From contig NZ_JACHMI010000001.1 of the NCBI RefSeq assembly GCF_014207985.1, positions 5,191,001 to 5,255,000 of the forward strand: DNA of 64,000 nt, written 5' to 3'. Numbering within the stretch: position 1 is the first letter of the stretch; each line of letters begins with the position of its first letter. The notes under the pieces were generated by a model. The model saw nothing but the letters and a program-made list of their open reading frames with translations. It was not told the DNA's origin and searched no databases. This stretch comes from Nonomuraea rubra (lineage in GTDB: Bacteria > Actinomycetota > Actinomycetes > Streptosporangiales > Streptosporangiaceae). A program made the position numbers and the translations under genes. Shown one piece after another: positions 1 through 8,322 of the stretch.

Positions 1-136
1 CGGGGGGTGTACGGGTCGGCTCCGCGTTCTGTCCGTGGGATACCGCGTGGGAGGGGTGGGGCTCGCCGCCCTCGCCGAACGCGTTGATGGCCGCCCGGCC
101 GCGTGCGAGGGTGGTGAGCGACGAAAGGGCTGGTCG

Positions 137-1114
137 ATGAGATCGTTCACGGGAATGATGGCCGTCGTCACCGGAGGCGGCGGCGGGATGGGGCGCGAGC
201 TGGTCGTTCAGCTGGCAGCCGAGGGCTGCTCGGTCGCCGCCTGCGACGTCGACGAGGCCGGGCTGGCCGTCACCGCCGAGCGGGCCGCCGAAGCCTCACC
301 GGGCGGTGGTGAGGTGCGGGTCACGACCCATCGGTGCGATGTGTCGGATGAGGCCCAGGTGACGAGGTTCCGCGACGAGGTGGTCGAGCGGCACGGGATC
401 GGCCACATCAACCTGCTGTTCAACAACGCCGGCATCAGCGGCGGCAACAGCTTCGTCACCAGCCCGCGAGCCGAGTGGGAGCGTACGTTCGGCGTCTGCT
501 GGGGCGGGGTGTACAACTGCACGCGCGCGTTCATGCCGCTCCTGATCGCCAGTGACGAGGGCTGCCTGGTCAACACCAGCAGCGTCAACGGGTTCTGGGC
601 GGCCGGCCCCGGACTGCCGATGAGCGCTTACAGCGCCGCCAAGTTCGCCGTGAAGGGTTTCTCCGAGGCGATGCTGACGGATCTGCGGCTCAACGCGCCG
701 CACGTACGCGTGGCGCTGGTGATGCCCGGTCACGTCGGCACCGGGATCGTGATCAACTCCCGCCGGATCCACGGTCGCTCCGAGCCGGACGACATGACCG
801 CCGAGGAGCTCGCGGACGCTCGCCCGCTCGCCGCCGCCGTCACGGGCGTTCCCGCCGACCGGCTGAGTGACGAGGAGGTACGGGTGGTGGTCAAGGGCAT
901 GGGCGAGGCGTTCCGCGACAACGCGCCGCTGTCGGCCGCCGACGCCGCGACGGTCATCCTTGACGGTGTACGCGCGGGCACCTGGCGCATCCTGGTCGGG
1001 GACGACGCCCGCGCCCTCGATGCGGCGATGCGCGCGGATCCGCTGGATCTGTACCGGCCCGACAGCCCGACCGTGGCGGGCATGCTCGCCAACGTGCGTC
1101 CCCGCGAGGAGTGA
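137..1114 (+). CDS. SDR family NAD(P)-dependent oxidoreductase
   Basis: Short-chain dehydrogenase/reductase of about 325 residues. The N-terminal Rossmann motif TGGGGGMG (residues 11-18), the NNAG motif and the catalytic Tyr-x3-Lys (SAYSAAKFA) are all visible, with a Ser-rich strand (NTSSVNG) supplying the catalytic serine. The C-terminal 70 residues extend beyond a minimal SDR and include an insertion typical of actinobacterial 'SDR family NAD(P)-dependent oxidoreductases' of unknown substrate. I chose the ATG at 137 because a purine-rich GAAAGGG lies just upstream; the frame stays open to 35 but without family similarity. The gene stands alone, convergent with the downstream phosphatase. 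The substrate cannot be read from sequence. Confidence 0.85.
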   Translation: MRSFTGMMAVVTGGGGGMGRELVVQLAAEGCSVAACDVDEAGLAVTAERAAEASPGGGEVRVTTHRCDVSDEAQVTRFRDEVVERHGIGHINLLFNNAGISGGNSFVTSPRAEWERTFGVCWGGVYNCTRAFMPLLIASDEGCLVNTSSVNGFWAAGPGLPMSAYSAAKFAVKGFSEAMLTDLRLNAPHVRVALVMPGHVGTGIVINSRRIHGRSEPDDMTAEELADARPLAAAVTGVPADRLSDEEVRVVVKGMGEAFRDNAPLSAADAATVILDGVRAGTWRILVGDDARALDAAMRADPLDLYRPDSPTVAGMLANVRPREE

Positions 1115-1225
1115 ACGGTCTCGGGAGTGCCCACCGGTGCCGGAGGGCGCCGACGGTGGTGACGGTGCCGGCAGCGCCGGTGTGGAGGGGAGAGTGGCGG
1201 CGCTGCCGGGTGCCGTTCGATCGGG

Positions 1226-2383
1226 TCAGGTGCGGAAGGGGCCGGTCACGCAGTACGTGATGCCGCCCGACGACGATCCCGACGTCCCGCGCTGGGACGA
1301 GAAGTACAGACGATCACCGGCCGGGTTGAAGGCCGGCCCGGTGATCTCCGACGCGCTCTGCCCGTTGATCCGCAGGAACGGCGAGATCTTGTCATCGGGC
1401 GTGATCAGGCAGATCTCCATGTTCCCGCCGTCCTCGGCCACGTAGAGGTCGCCCGAGGAGGAGCCGGTGACGTTGTCGACGCCGGTGAGCGGTGGTGTGC
1501 CCGGGCTGACCAGGCTGTCGTCGTAGGCGAGTTCGTACGTGTTGCCGGTCAGGTCGACCTGCCACACGCGGTTGTCGCCCTTGGTGGTGAACCAGACGGT
1601 GTCGTCCGCGTAGTGGCAGCCCTCGCCGCCGTTGAAGGACTTCGAGCCGGACACCTGGCTGCGCGTGGCGGTCGGTGAGCCGTCGGGGTCGGGGACGTTC
1701 GCCCAGGTGAAGGAGCCGGAGGTGGCGGAGCCCGCCATCAGGACCTGCAGGGTGCCCGACGACAGGTCGCCCCAGGTGGTGGGGACGAAGCGGTAGAACC
1801 GCCCATCAGGCTCGTCCTCGGTCAGGTAGATGACCCGCCGTACGGGGTCGGCCGCGGCGGCCTCGTGCTTGAACCTGCCCATCGCGGGCCGCTGCACGGC
1901 GGTGCCGCCGAACGGGTACGTCTCGTAGACGAAGCCCCGGCTGACCTCCTCGCACGACAACCAGGTGTTCCAGGGCGTCTTGCCACCGGCACAGTTCGTA
2001 CGGGTGCCGGACAGGATCCGGTAGGCCGAGGTGACGTTCCCGCCGGCGTCGAAGCGGACGGCCGAGGCGCCGCCGCCCGGGTTGATCTCGGAGTTGGACA
2101 CGTAGATCCAGCCGCTGCCATCGGCGAAGCATGCGCCGCCGTCCGGGGCGTTGTGCCAGGTGTAGGACGTGCCCGGGACGGACTGGCCGGAGCGGGCGAT
2201 CACCCTGCTGGTGAAGCCGGCGGGCAGGTGGATGCCGTTGGCGTCGGCGGCCTGCAGGGCGCCGTACGGGCCGGGGGCGTTCTGGGCGGGCGCGGCGAGG
2301 GCCGCTCCCTGCCAGAGACTGCCGGAGAAGGCGATCGTGCCGGCGCCGAGCACCGAGGCGCGCAGGAAATGGCGGCGTTCCAT
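1226..2383 (-). CDS. Secreted PhoX/DUF839-family phosphatase-like protein
   Basis: About 385 residues. It starts MERRHFLRAS, a twin-arginine-type signal followed by a hydrophobic stretch and an Ala-rich cleavage region. The mature part has the DUF839/PhoX signatures SCEEVSRG, MGRFKHEAAA and YLTEDEPDGRFYRF, followed by an NGGEGCHYADDTVWFTTKGDNRVW segment (only its core is needed to recognise the family) and a late VAEDGGNMEI motif. PhoX enzymes are Ca/Fe-dependent alkaline phosphatases exported by Tat. This form is shorter than the classic ~600-residue PhoX and belongs to the compact 'alkaline phosphatase PhoX' group of actinomycetes. The ATG at 2383 has an AGGAGG ribosome binding site 9 nt upstream, which decides the start over upstream in-frame codons. 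Enzymatic activity is inferred from family only. Confidence 0.82.
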   Translation of the reverse strand: MERRHFLRASVLGAGTIAFSGSLWQGAALAAPAQNAPGPYGALQAADANGIHLPAGFTSRVIARSGQSVPGTSYTWHNAPDGGACFADGSGWIYVSNSEINPGGGASAVRFDAGGNVTSAYRILSGTRTNCAGGKTPWNTWLSCEEVSRGFVYETYPFGGTAVQRPAMGRFKHEAAAADPVRRVIYLTEDEPDGRFYRFVPTTWGDLSSGTLQVLMAGSATSGSFTWANVPDPDGSPTATRSQVSGSKSFNGGEGCHYADDTVWFTTKGDNRVWQVDLTGNTYELAYDDSLVSPGTPPLTGVDNVTGSSSGDLYVAEDGGNMEICLITPDDKISPFLRINGQSASEITGPAFNPAGDRLYFSSQRGTSGSSSGGITYCVTGPFRT

Positions 2384-2726
2384 CGACGAACCTCCTAGAG
2401 GGGGGTGCAGCCTCGCCGACAGTAAGTCGAGCATATGGACAGGGATCTGTCAGGAAAGTTAACGACAACGGTGTGCTTCGCCACATTCAGGAAGCTTGTC
2501 GCGCGTGGGGCAGGGCTCAGGAAGGGTGTGGTGGCGCTGTGATAACGCGACGGGGCCGGGGTGGCGGGGGAGGCGGCGGGGTCCGGCGCGGTGGGGCGGG
2601 GCGACGAGGGGCAGGGCGATGGAGGCGGTGAGGGTCAGGCGTGGGGCAGATGGGCGAGCCCCAGCCGGGCGTCCCTCCGGCCGTCCGGCGCCCAGGTGTC
2701 GCCGAGCCCGGGGCGTTGGCGCCCGC
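2384..2726. other. Intergenic region, promoter side of the PhoX-like gene
   Basis: About 340 bases without a supported gene. The part next to 2384-2480 is the less GC-rich half and should hold the minus-strand promoter of the PhoX-like gene. I see no clear PHO-box direct repeats there. The half from about 2540 to 2700 is strongly G-rich on the plus strand, and open frames across it look like composition artefacts. Confidence 0.4.
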
Positions 2727-3606
2727 TCAGTCGGTCAGGAGCGCGCGTGCCTGCGCGAGGATCTCCGCCTGCCGCATCCACTCCCCGCCGTCCAGCCCCA
2801 GCCCGACCGCGTCGGCCCCGGCCTCCGCGTACGCGGCCAGGCGCTCGGCCACCCGTTCCGCGCCGCCCGTGACCGGGATGTCCCTGGCCACCTCCTCCGC
2901 CATGCCGTGCGGCCCGGTCAGCGAGGCGACGAACGACTCGACGGCGTCATGGTCGTCGACCAGGATGGCGTGGCCGCCCACCGAGACCTGCGGCACCGGG
3001 CGGCCGAGCTCGCCGGCCAGCTCTCGCAGCCGGGCCACCTTGGCCGCCAGGCCGGACGGGGTGATGAGGGAGGGCGCCCAGCCGTCCCCGTACAGGATCG
3101 CGCGGCGCATGGCCGCCTCCGAGTTTGCCGCCGACCAGGATCGGCGGGACGGCGGCGGCCGGCCCGAGCGTCACCTCGGTCTCGCCCACGAGGGTGGGTC
3201 TTCCGGCGATCAGGCCTGGCAGGGCTCGCAGTGCAGTGTCGGTCCAGCGGCCACGGCCGGTCGCCGGAGCGCCGACCGCGCGCCAGAACGGCGAGCCGGG
3301 GAAGCCGCCGATCCCCACGCCGAGCACCACCCGGCCGCCCGAGAGCTGCTGCAGCGTCTGGATCTGGGAGGCCACCCACGCCACCGGGCGCAACGGCAGG
3401 CTCAGCACCCCGAACTCCAGCCCGATCCGGTCCGTGACGGCAGCGGTGGCGGCCAGTGTGAGTGCCGGGTCCGCGCCCGGCGTGCCGTCCCCGACGATCA
3501 CGTCGGCCATGCCCACGGCGTCGTAGCCGAGCTGCTCCAGGTGGCGCGCCTTGGCGACGTCGGGGACGCCTCTGTCGTCCGTGGGCAGGCTCGTGGTCAG
3601 GCGCAT
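2727..3606 (-). pseudogene. LLM-class F420-dependent oxidoreductase, frameshifted
   Basis: Two overlapping frames together make one luciferase-like (LLM) oxidoreductase. The N-terminal part (start ATG 3606, AGAAGGG ribosome binding site) runs through GIGGFPGSPFWRAVG and ends its homologous stretch at PPILVGGK. The C-terminal part resumes in another frame at MRRAILYGDGWAPSLITP and ends at 2727. Family members read ILVGG-N-SEAAMRRA at this point. Removing one T from the TTT at 3124-3126 restores exactly that reading (GGNSEAAM). The total length of about 292 residues is normal for the family. The gene is either truly inactivated by a +1 insertion or carries a sequencing error. LLM enzymes use F420 or FMN; the substrate is unknown. 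Confidence 0.85.
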
Positions 3607-3703
3607 CGTGATCACCCTTCTTGTGGGAACGGTCAGGCGTCACGCTAGGACCTCAAGTCTGGTTGACATCAAGTCGGCGGAGGAGTTCCGGTGTGCCAGG
3701 ATG

Positions 3704-3718
3704 CGATAATGGTTTTCA
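3704..3718 (+). promoter_or_regulatory. Zur-box-like operator
   Basis: The 15-mer CGATAATGGTTTTCA matches the actinomycete Zur-box consensus TGAAAATGATTTTCA at 12 of 15 positions. It lies 21 nt before the GTG of the CobW-like gene, where a zinc-loaded repressor would block transcription. The match is seen in sequence; zinc control is inferred from the site and from the CobW family's link to metal homeostasis. Confidence 0.6.
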
Positions 3719-3739
3719 TTCTGGTTTGAGGAGGCTCGC

Positions 3740-4735
3740 GTGACCACTCCTGTCGTTCTGGTCTCCGGTCCGTACGCCGGCGCCCGCGCGGCCGTCGTGC
3801 GGCGGCTGCTGGCCGATCATCCGGGATCGGTGGCGATGCATCACGAGCGCGACCTCTGGCCGCTCCCCGGTGCCGCCCTCCTGGTGGTGGAGCTGGAGGA
3901 CACGGCGGAGCCGCGCCCGTTCGCCGAGGCCGTCGCCGCCCGGGCGGGCCTGCGGCTGGCCGCCGCGCTCACCGCGCTCGACGCCCGTCACATGCCCGTC
4001 GACATCCTGCGCGGTGACCGCCTGCCCGGCCGCGACGAACGCTACGTCGCCGAGGTGCTGGCCAGGCAGGTCGAGTACGCCACCCACCTCGTCCTCGACG
4101 GCGGCGACGCCGAGGACGGCGAGCTGGCGCGGGCGGTGCTCGCCCACCTCGCGCCCGCCACCCCCGTCCACCACGTACGGGACGGCCTGCCCCCGCTGGC
4201 CGGGCGGACGGTGTGCACCGAGGAGCTGGCCGACCGCGTCGATCCTGCCACCGCTCTGCTGCCGTGCGAGGCGAGGACCGGCGCGGTCACCACAGTCGTC
4301 TGGCACCGGCTGCGGCCCCTGCACCCCGGCCGCCTGTTCCAGGTCACCGAGGAGCTGGCCGCCTGCACGGTACGCGGGCGCGGCCGGTTCTGGCTGGCCT
4401 GCCGGCACGACCGCCTGCTGGCCTGGGACTCGGTGGCGGGGCGGCTCACCGTGCACGACGCCGGGCCGTGGCTGGCCGCCCGGCCCCCGTCGGCGTGGGA
4501 CGCCTGCCGCCCCGCCCGCCGCGCCGTGGCCGCCCTCGACTGGAACCCCGTGACAGGCGACCGCGTGCAGCACCTCGTCTTCACCGGCCCCGACCTCGAT
4601 CGCCGGCACATCTGCGACCTGCTGGACGGCTGCCTGCTCGACCAGACGGAGATGCTGGCCGGCTCGGACGCCTGGAGCGGCTACGACGACCCGTTCTCCC
4701 TCGTCCTCGACGTGGACACGATGCTGCCGTCCTAA
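3740..4735 (+). CDS. Degenerate CobW/COG0523-like protein with CobW_C domain
   Basis: 331 residues. The C-terminal half (about residues 190-285) has the CobW_C pattern GRLFQVTEELAACTVRGRG then FWLACRHDRLLAWDSVAGRL. COG0523 proteins are GTP-dependent metal chaperones. Here the expected Walker A is replaced by SGPYAGARAAVV, with no GK[ST], and the CxCC metal motif expected in the first 80 residues is missing; LLVVELEDTAEPRP stands near that position. Actinobacterial relatives with altered P-loops exist, but loss of both motifs argues against an ordinary GTPase metallochaperone. The GTG start at 3740 follows a perfect GAGGAGG (3728-3734). The Zur-box-like site upstream suggests expression under zinc limitation. 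It is convergent with the VOC gene. Confidence 0.7.
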   Translation: MTTPVVLVSGPYAGARAAVVRRLLADHPGSVAMHHERDLWPLPGAALLVVELEDTAEPRPFAEAVAARAGLRLAAALTALDARHMPVDILRGDRLPGRDERYVAEVLARQVEYATHLVLDGGDAEDGELARAVLAHLAPATPVHHVRDGLPPLAGRTVCTEELADRVDPATALLPCEARTGAVTTVVWHRLRPLHPGRLFQVTEELAACTVRGRGRFWLACRHDRLLAWDSVAGRLTVHDAGPWLAARPPSAWDACRPARRAVAALDWNPVTGDRVQHLVFTGPDLDRRHICDLLDGCLLDQTEMLAGSDAWSGYDDPFSLVLDVDTMLPS

Positions 4736-4745
4736 CGGTCCGGGC

Positions 4746-5216
4746 TTACTCGCCGGCGGCCGCCCGCAACGCATTGACGTCGATCTTCTGCATGCCCAGC
4801 ATGGCCTTCGCCACCTGCTGCGCCACAGCCGGATCAGGATGCCGCAGCAGCTCCTCCAGCTGCCTGGGAATGATCTGCCACGACAACCCCCACCGATCCT
4901 TCAGCCACCCGCACTGCGACTCCTCCCCACCCTCGGTGAGCTTGGCCCACAGCTCATCCACCTCCTCCTGCGACTCGCAGTTCACGTACAGGGAGACCGC
5001 CTCGGTGAACGTGAACTGCGGCCCCCCGTTCAGGGCGAGGAACCGCTGCCCGGCCAGCTCGAACTCCACCATCATCACCTTCTGCGCCTCACCGGGCCCC
5101 GCCTCGCCGTAGCGCTGCACGCTGACGATGCGGGAGGCGGGAAACAGCGAGGTGTAGAAGGTGGCGGCCTCCTCGGCCTGGTGGTCGAACCACAGGTACG
5201 TGGTGATCTTCTGCAT
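4746..5216 (-). CDS. VOC family protein (PhnB / 3-demethylubiquinone methyltransferase-like)
   Basis: 156 residues with the fold and motifs of the PhnB-like glyoxalase/VOC group: TYLWFDHQAEEAATFYTSLF near the N-terminus, EFELAGQRFLALNGGP in the middle, and CGWLKDRWGLSWQIIP near the C-terminus. These small proteins are widespread and often misnamed as methyltransferases; most have no assigned substrate. The ATG at 5216 is preceded on the minus strand by a GAGGAGGGAC ribosome binding site. It forms a single-gene unit convergent with the CobW-like gene. Length and motifs are complete. Confidence 0.88.
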   Translation of the reverse strand: MQKITTYLWFDHQAEEAATFYTSLFPASRIVSVQRYGEAGPGEAQKVMMVEFELAGQRFLALNGGPQFTFTEAVSLYVNCESQEEVDELWAKLTEGGEESQCGWLKDRWGLSWQIIPRQLEELLRHPDPAVAQQVAKAMLGMQKIDVNALRAAAGE

Positions 5217-5301
5217 GTCGGGTCCCTCCTCGGGGAATCGTTGTCATCAATGCGTCGTCCAGCGGTAGCCCGGATCGACAACGTTCCCCGAGAAAATTCC
5301 G

Positions 5302-6225
5302 TCAGCCGAGCACCGCGCCGATCGCCGTCATGATCGGGATGGACAATCCCGTGGTCAGCAGCACCGCGCCGCGCGCCAGGCGCCTGCCGGTGTCGTAGGT
5401 GACGGCGTAGACGTAGATGTTCTGGGCGGTGGGCAGCGCCGCGAACAACGTCGCCGCCAGCAGGTGCGTGCCGTCCAGGCCCAGCGCGAAGCGGGCGGTC
5501 ACGTACGCGAGCGCGGGCTGCACGAACGCCTTGAGCGTCACCGCCAGCGCGATGTCCTTGCCGACGCCGTCCTCCTCGGGGGCGCTCGCCGCCCGGCGCG
5601 AGCCGTACAGGCTGAGCCCGTACGCCAGCAGCGCCACCGGCACGGCCGCACCGCCGAGCAGGTCGATCGGGCGCATGACCGTGACCGGCAGCGAGATGCC
5701 GCTGAGCGCGAACGCCAGGCCGAGCAGGGAGGCGACCGTGAGCGGGTTGCGGAACGGCAGCAGCAGCACCGCGCGCGGCGAGCGCGAGCCCTGGTCGAGG
5801 ATCAGGAAGGAGACCGGGGTCAGGACGAGGAGCTGGAAGAGCAGGATGGGCGCGACGAGGGCGGCGTCGCCGAGCACGTACAGCGAGATCGGCACGCCGA
5901 GGTTGCCGGCGTTGACGTACGACGAGGCCAGCGCGCCGATCGTGGCCTGCCCCGTCGTCCGTCGCCAGAGCAGCTTCGCCACCAGCACGAACACGAGCTG
6001 TGTGACCGCCACCGCAATGATCTCCGTCAGCAGCACCGGCGAGAGCAGCGCGCCCAGATCGGCCCGGGACACGGTGGCGAACATCAGCGCCGGCGTCGCC
6101 ACGAAGAACGCCAGCCGCGACAGCACCAGCTCGTCACTGGCCCGCAGCAGGCCGATGACTCCGATGACGTAGCCGAGCACGGCGACCGACACCAAGGCGG
6201 CGAACGCCGCGACAACCCCCGACAA
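5302..6225 (-). CDS. AEC family transporter (auxin efflux carrier / malate permease type)
   Basis: About 307 residues with roughly ten hydrophobic segments in two halves, as in the AEC family. The first half has LSRLAFFVATPALMF, and the second begins around the NAGNLGVPISLYVLGD motif, whose NxGNxG[VI]P core is the family hallmark. Substrates of bacterial members include malate, malonate and other small carboxylates; this one is unassigned. I prefer the TTG at 6225, which follows GGGAGGG at suitable spacing, over the TTG at 6240, which overlaps that site. The gene is divergent from ctaD. Confidence 0.85.
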   Translation of the reverse strand: MSGVVAAFAALVSVAVLGYVIGVIGLLRASDELVLSRLAFFVATPALMFATVSRADLGALLSPVLLTEIIAVAVTQLVFVLVAKLLWRRTTGQATIGALASSYVNAGNLGVPISLYVLGDAALVAPILLFQLLVLTPVSFLILDQGSRSPRAVLLLPFRNPLTVASLLGLAFALSGISLPVTVMRPIDLLGGAAVPVALLAYGLSLYGSRRAASAPEEDGVGKDIALAVTLKAFVQPALAYVTARFALGLDGTHLLAATLFAALPTAQNIYVYAVTYDTGRRLARGAVLLTTGLSIPIMTAIGAVLG

Positions 6226-6413
6226 CCCATTCCCTCCCAAACTGGACGTTCAGGAGGTTATCTGAGGTCTCCCCGCAGGCCCGAGCCCGGCCCGCCAGGC
6301 GATACCGGCATAGGTCCCCACGGAGGGGGTAAGCCCGTCGTACGGCGCTGACCTGCGAAAACACCTTCATATGAGGGCGCCGAGAGCACCACGGGGCAAA
6401 TGGGGGGTCTCCG

Positions 6414-8084
6414 GTGACCATTGACGAACCGCGTACTGACAGACCGTTGACGTCCGCCGCGGCGCCGGTCGAGTCGACGAGCAAGGGCCGCATCATCGCG
6501 AGCTGGCTGTCGACCACGGACCACAAGGTCATCGGCTACATGTACCTGATCGCCTCCTTCGTGTTCTTCTCGCTCGCCGGCGTCATGGCGCTGATCATCC
6601 GGGCCGAGCTCGTCCGCCCGGACCTGCAGCTGGTGAGCAACGAGCAGTACAACCAGCTTTTCACCATGCACGGCACGATCATGATGCTGCTGTTCGCCAC
6701 CCCGCTGTTCGCCGGGTTCGCCAACGTGATCATGCCGCTGCAGATCGGCTCGCCGGACGTGGCCTTCCCCCGGCTGAACGCGGTGAGCTTCTGGCTGTTC
6801 CTGTTCGGCGGGCTCATCGCGGTCAGCGGCTTCTTCAGCCCGTCGGGAGCGGCCAGCTTCGGCTGGTTCGCCTACACGCCGCTGTCGGACGCGGTCTTCT
6901 CACCCGGCATCGGGGGCGACCTGTGGGTCATGGGGCTGAGCCTGGCCGGCGTGGGCACGATCCTCGGCGCGGTCAACTTCATCACCACGATCATCTGCAT
7001 GCGCGCCCCCGGCATGACCATGTTCCGCATGTCGATCTTCACCTGGAACGTGCTGCTGACCAGCATGCTCGTGCTGATGGCGTTCCCCGTGCTGGCCGCG
7101 GCGCTGCTCGCGCTGGAGGCCGACCGCAAGGTCGGCACGCAGTACTTCGCCCCGGGCAACGGCGGCGCGATGCTCTGGCAGCACCTGTTCTGGTTCTTCG
7201 GCCACCCCGAGGTCTACATCATCGCGCTGCCGTTCTTCGGCATCATCACCGAGGTGCTGCCCGTCTTCAGCCGCAAGCCGATCTTCGGCTACATCGGCCT
7301 GGTGGGCGCCACCATCGCCATCGCCGGGCTGTCGATGACCGTCTGGGCGCACCACATGTTCCCCACCGGGCAGGTGCTGCTGCCGTTCTTCTCCTTCTTC
7401 ACCTTCCTCATCGCGGTGCCGACCGGCGTGAAGTTCTTCAACTGGACGGGCACGATGTGGCGCGGGCACCTGAGCTTCGAGACGCCGATGCTGTTCGCGG
7501 TCGGGTTCCTCATCACGTTCCTGCTCGGCGGCCTGACCGGCGTCATCCTCGGCTCGCCGCCGCTCGACTTCCACATCACCGACACCTACTTCGTGGTGGC
7601 CCACTTCCACTACGTGGTCTTCGGCACCGTCGTGTTCGCCATGTTCGCCGGGTTCTACTTCTGGTGGCCCAAGATGACCGGCCGCATGCTGCACGAAGGT
7701 CTCGGCAAGCTGCACTTCTGGCTGCTGTTCATCGGCTTCCACACCACGTTCCTGGTCCAGCACTGGCTCGGCGTGGCCGGCATGCCGCGCCGCTACGCCG
7801 ACTACGGCCCCGACGACGGCTTCACCGACCTGCACCTGGTCTCCTCCATCGGGGCGTTCATCCTGGGGGCCTCGACGCTGCCGTTCCTGTTCAACGTCTG
7901 GTACACCGCGCGCAAGGCGAAGAAGGTGGTCGTGGACGATCCCTGGGGCTTCGGCAACTCCCTGGAGTGGGCCACCTCCTGCCCGCCGCCCCGGCACAAC
8001 TTCACCGACATGCCGCGCATCCGTTCCGAACGACCGGCCTTCGACCTGCACTATCCGCACGCCGGCGGGCGAGTGGCGGAGTGA
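6414..8084 (+). CDS. ctaD: Cytochrome c oxidase subunit I
   Basis: 556 residues with twelve transmembrane segments. It carries the heme/copper signatures of aa3 oxidases: [10 protein letters not shown] (heme a ligand region), [14 protein letters not shown] (CuB His and the K/D-pathway Glu), [13 protein letters not shown]-type [13 protein letters not shown] and the C-terminal [15 protein letters not shown]. It reduces oxygen and pumps protons in the plasma membrane. No ctaC, ctaE or qcr genes are nearby, so it is probably an additional or detached copy; actinomycetes often carry more than one ctaD. GTG at 6414 is used, with a G-rich site upstream. A 77-codon membrane ORF follows after 4 nt and is probably co-transcribed. 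Confidence 0.95.
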   Translation: MTIDEPRTDRPLTSAAAPVESTSKGRIIASWLSTTDHKVIGYMYLIASFVFFSLAGVMALIIRAELVRPDLQLVSNEQYNQLFTMHGTIMMLLFATPLFAGFANVIMPLQIGSPDVAFPRLNAVSFWLFLFGGLIAVSGFFSPSGAASFGWFAYTPLSDAVFSPGIGGDLWVMGLSLAGVGTILGAVNFITTIICMRAPGMTMFRMSIFTWNVLLTSMLVLMAFPVLAAALLALEADRKVGTQYFAPGNGGAMLWQHLFWFFGHPEVYIIALPFFGIITEVLPVFSRKPIFGYIGLVGATIAIAGLSMTVWAHHMFPTGQVLLPFFSFFTFLIAVPTGVKFFNWTGTMWRGHLSFETPMLFAVGFLITFLLGGLTGVILGSPPLDFHITDTYFVVAHFHYVVFGTVVFAMFAGFYFWWPKMTGRMLHEGLGKLHFWLLFIGFHTTFLVQHWLGVAGMPRRYADYGPDDGFTDLHLVSSIGAFILGASTLPFLFNVWYTARKAKKVVVDDPWGFGNSLEWATSCPPPRHNFTDMPRIRSERPAFDLHYPHAGGRVAE

Positions 8085-8088
8085 CGGC

Positions 8089-8322
8089 GTGGACGGCCTG
8101 TCACCGCGGGAGCGGCTCGTCCTGGCGGCGATCGAGCTCGAACTGCGGCGCAGCGGGGAGCACCTGGCCAGCCGGCTCAACGAGTTCAACGAACGCGCCG
8201 CGCAGGAGGGGCCGCGCCGCTTCGCCGATCACGTCAGCCGCACCGAGGTGGCCGTGGTGGCGGTCATGGTGCTGGTCCTGACCACGATCGTCACGCTGGT
8301 GATCGTCACCTGCGGGAAGTGA
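8089..8322 (+). CDS. Small single-span membrane protein next to ctaD
   Basis: 77 residues starting at GTG 8089, 4 nt after the ctaD stop. The first 50 residues are charged and helical (SPRERLVLAAIELELRR, LNEFNERAAQEG); residues 52-73 form one hydrophobic span (VAVVAVMVLVLTTIVTLVIV), ending CGK. The layout resembles small DUF3040-like actinobacterial proteins, but I cannot assign the family. Tight coupling suggests a role with or near the oxidase subunit. Its 3' end overlaps the convergent epoxide hydrolase gene by 17 bases. Confidence 0.6.
   Translation: MDGLSPRERLVLAAIELELRRSGEHLASRLNEFNERAAQEGPRRFADHVSRTEVAVVAVMVLVLTTIVTLVIVTCGK

Noticed and set aside
1..136. Possible minus-strand gene leaving the window on the left
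   Set aside because: One minus-strand frame looks protein-like (LTTLARGRAAINAFGEGG) but has no start codon or ribosome binding site, so I could not support it.
8089..8322. Assignment of the 77-residue protein as cytochrome oxidase subunit IV
   Set aside because: Subunit IV of actinomycetes has several spans and specific motifs; this protein has one span and no such motif.
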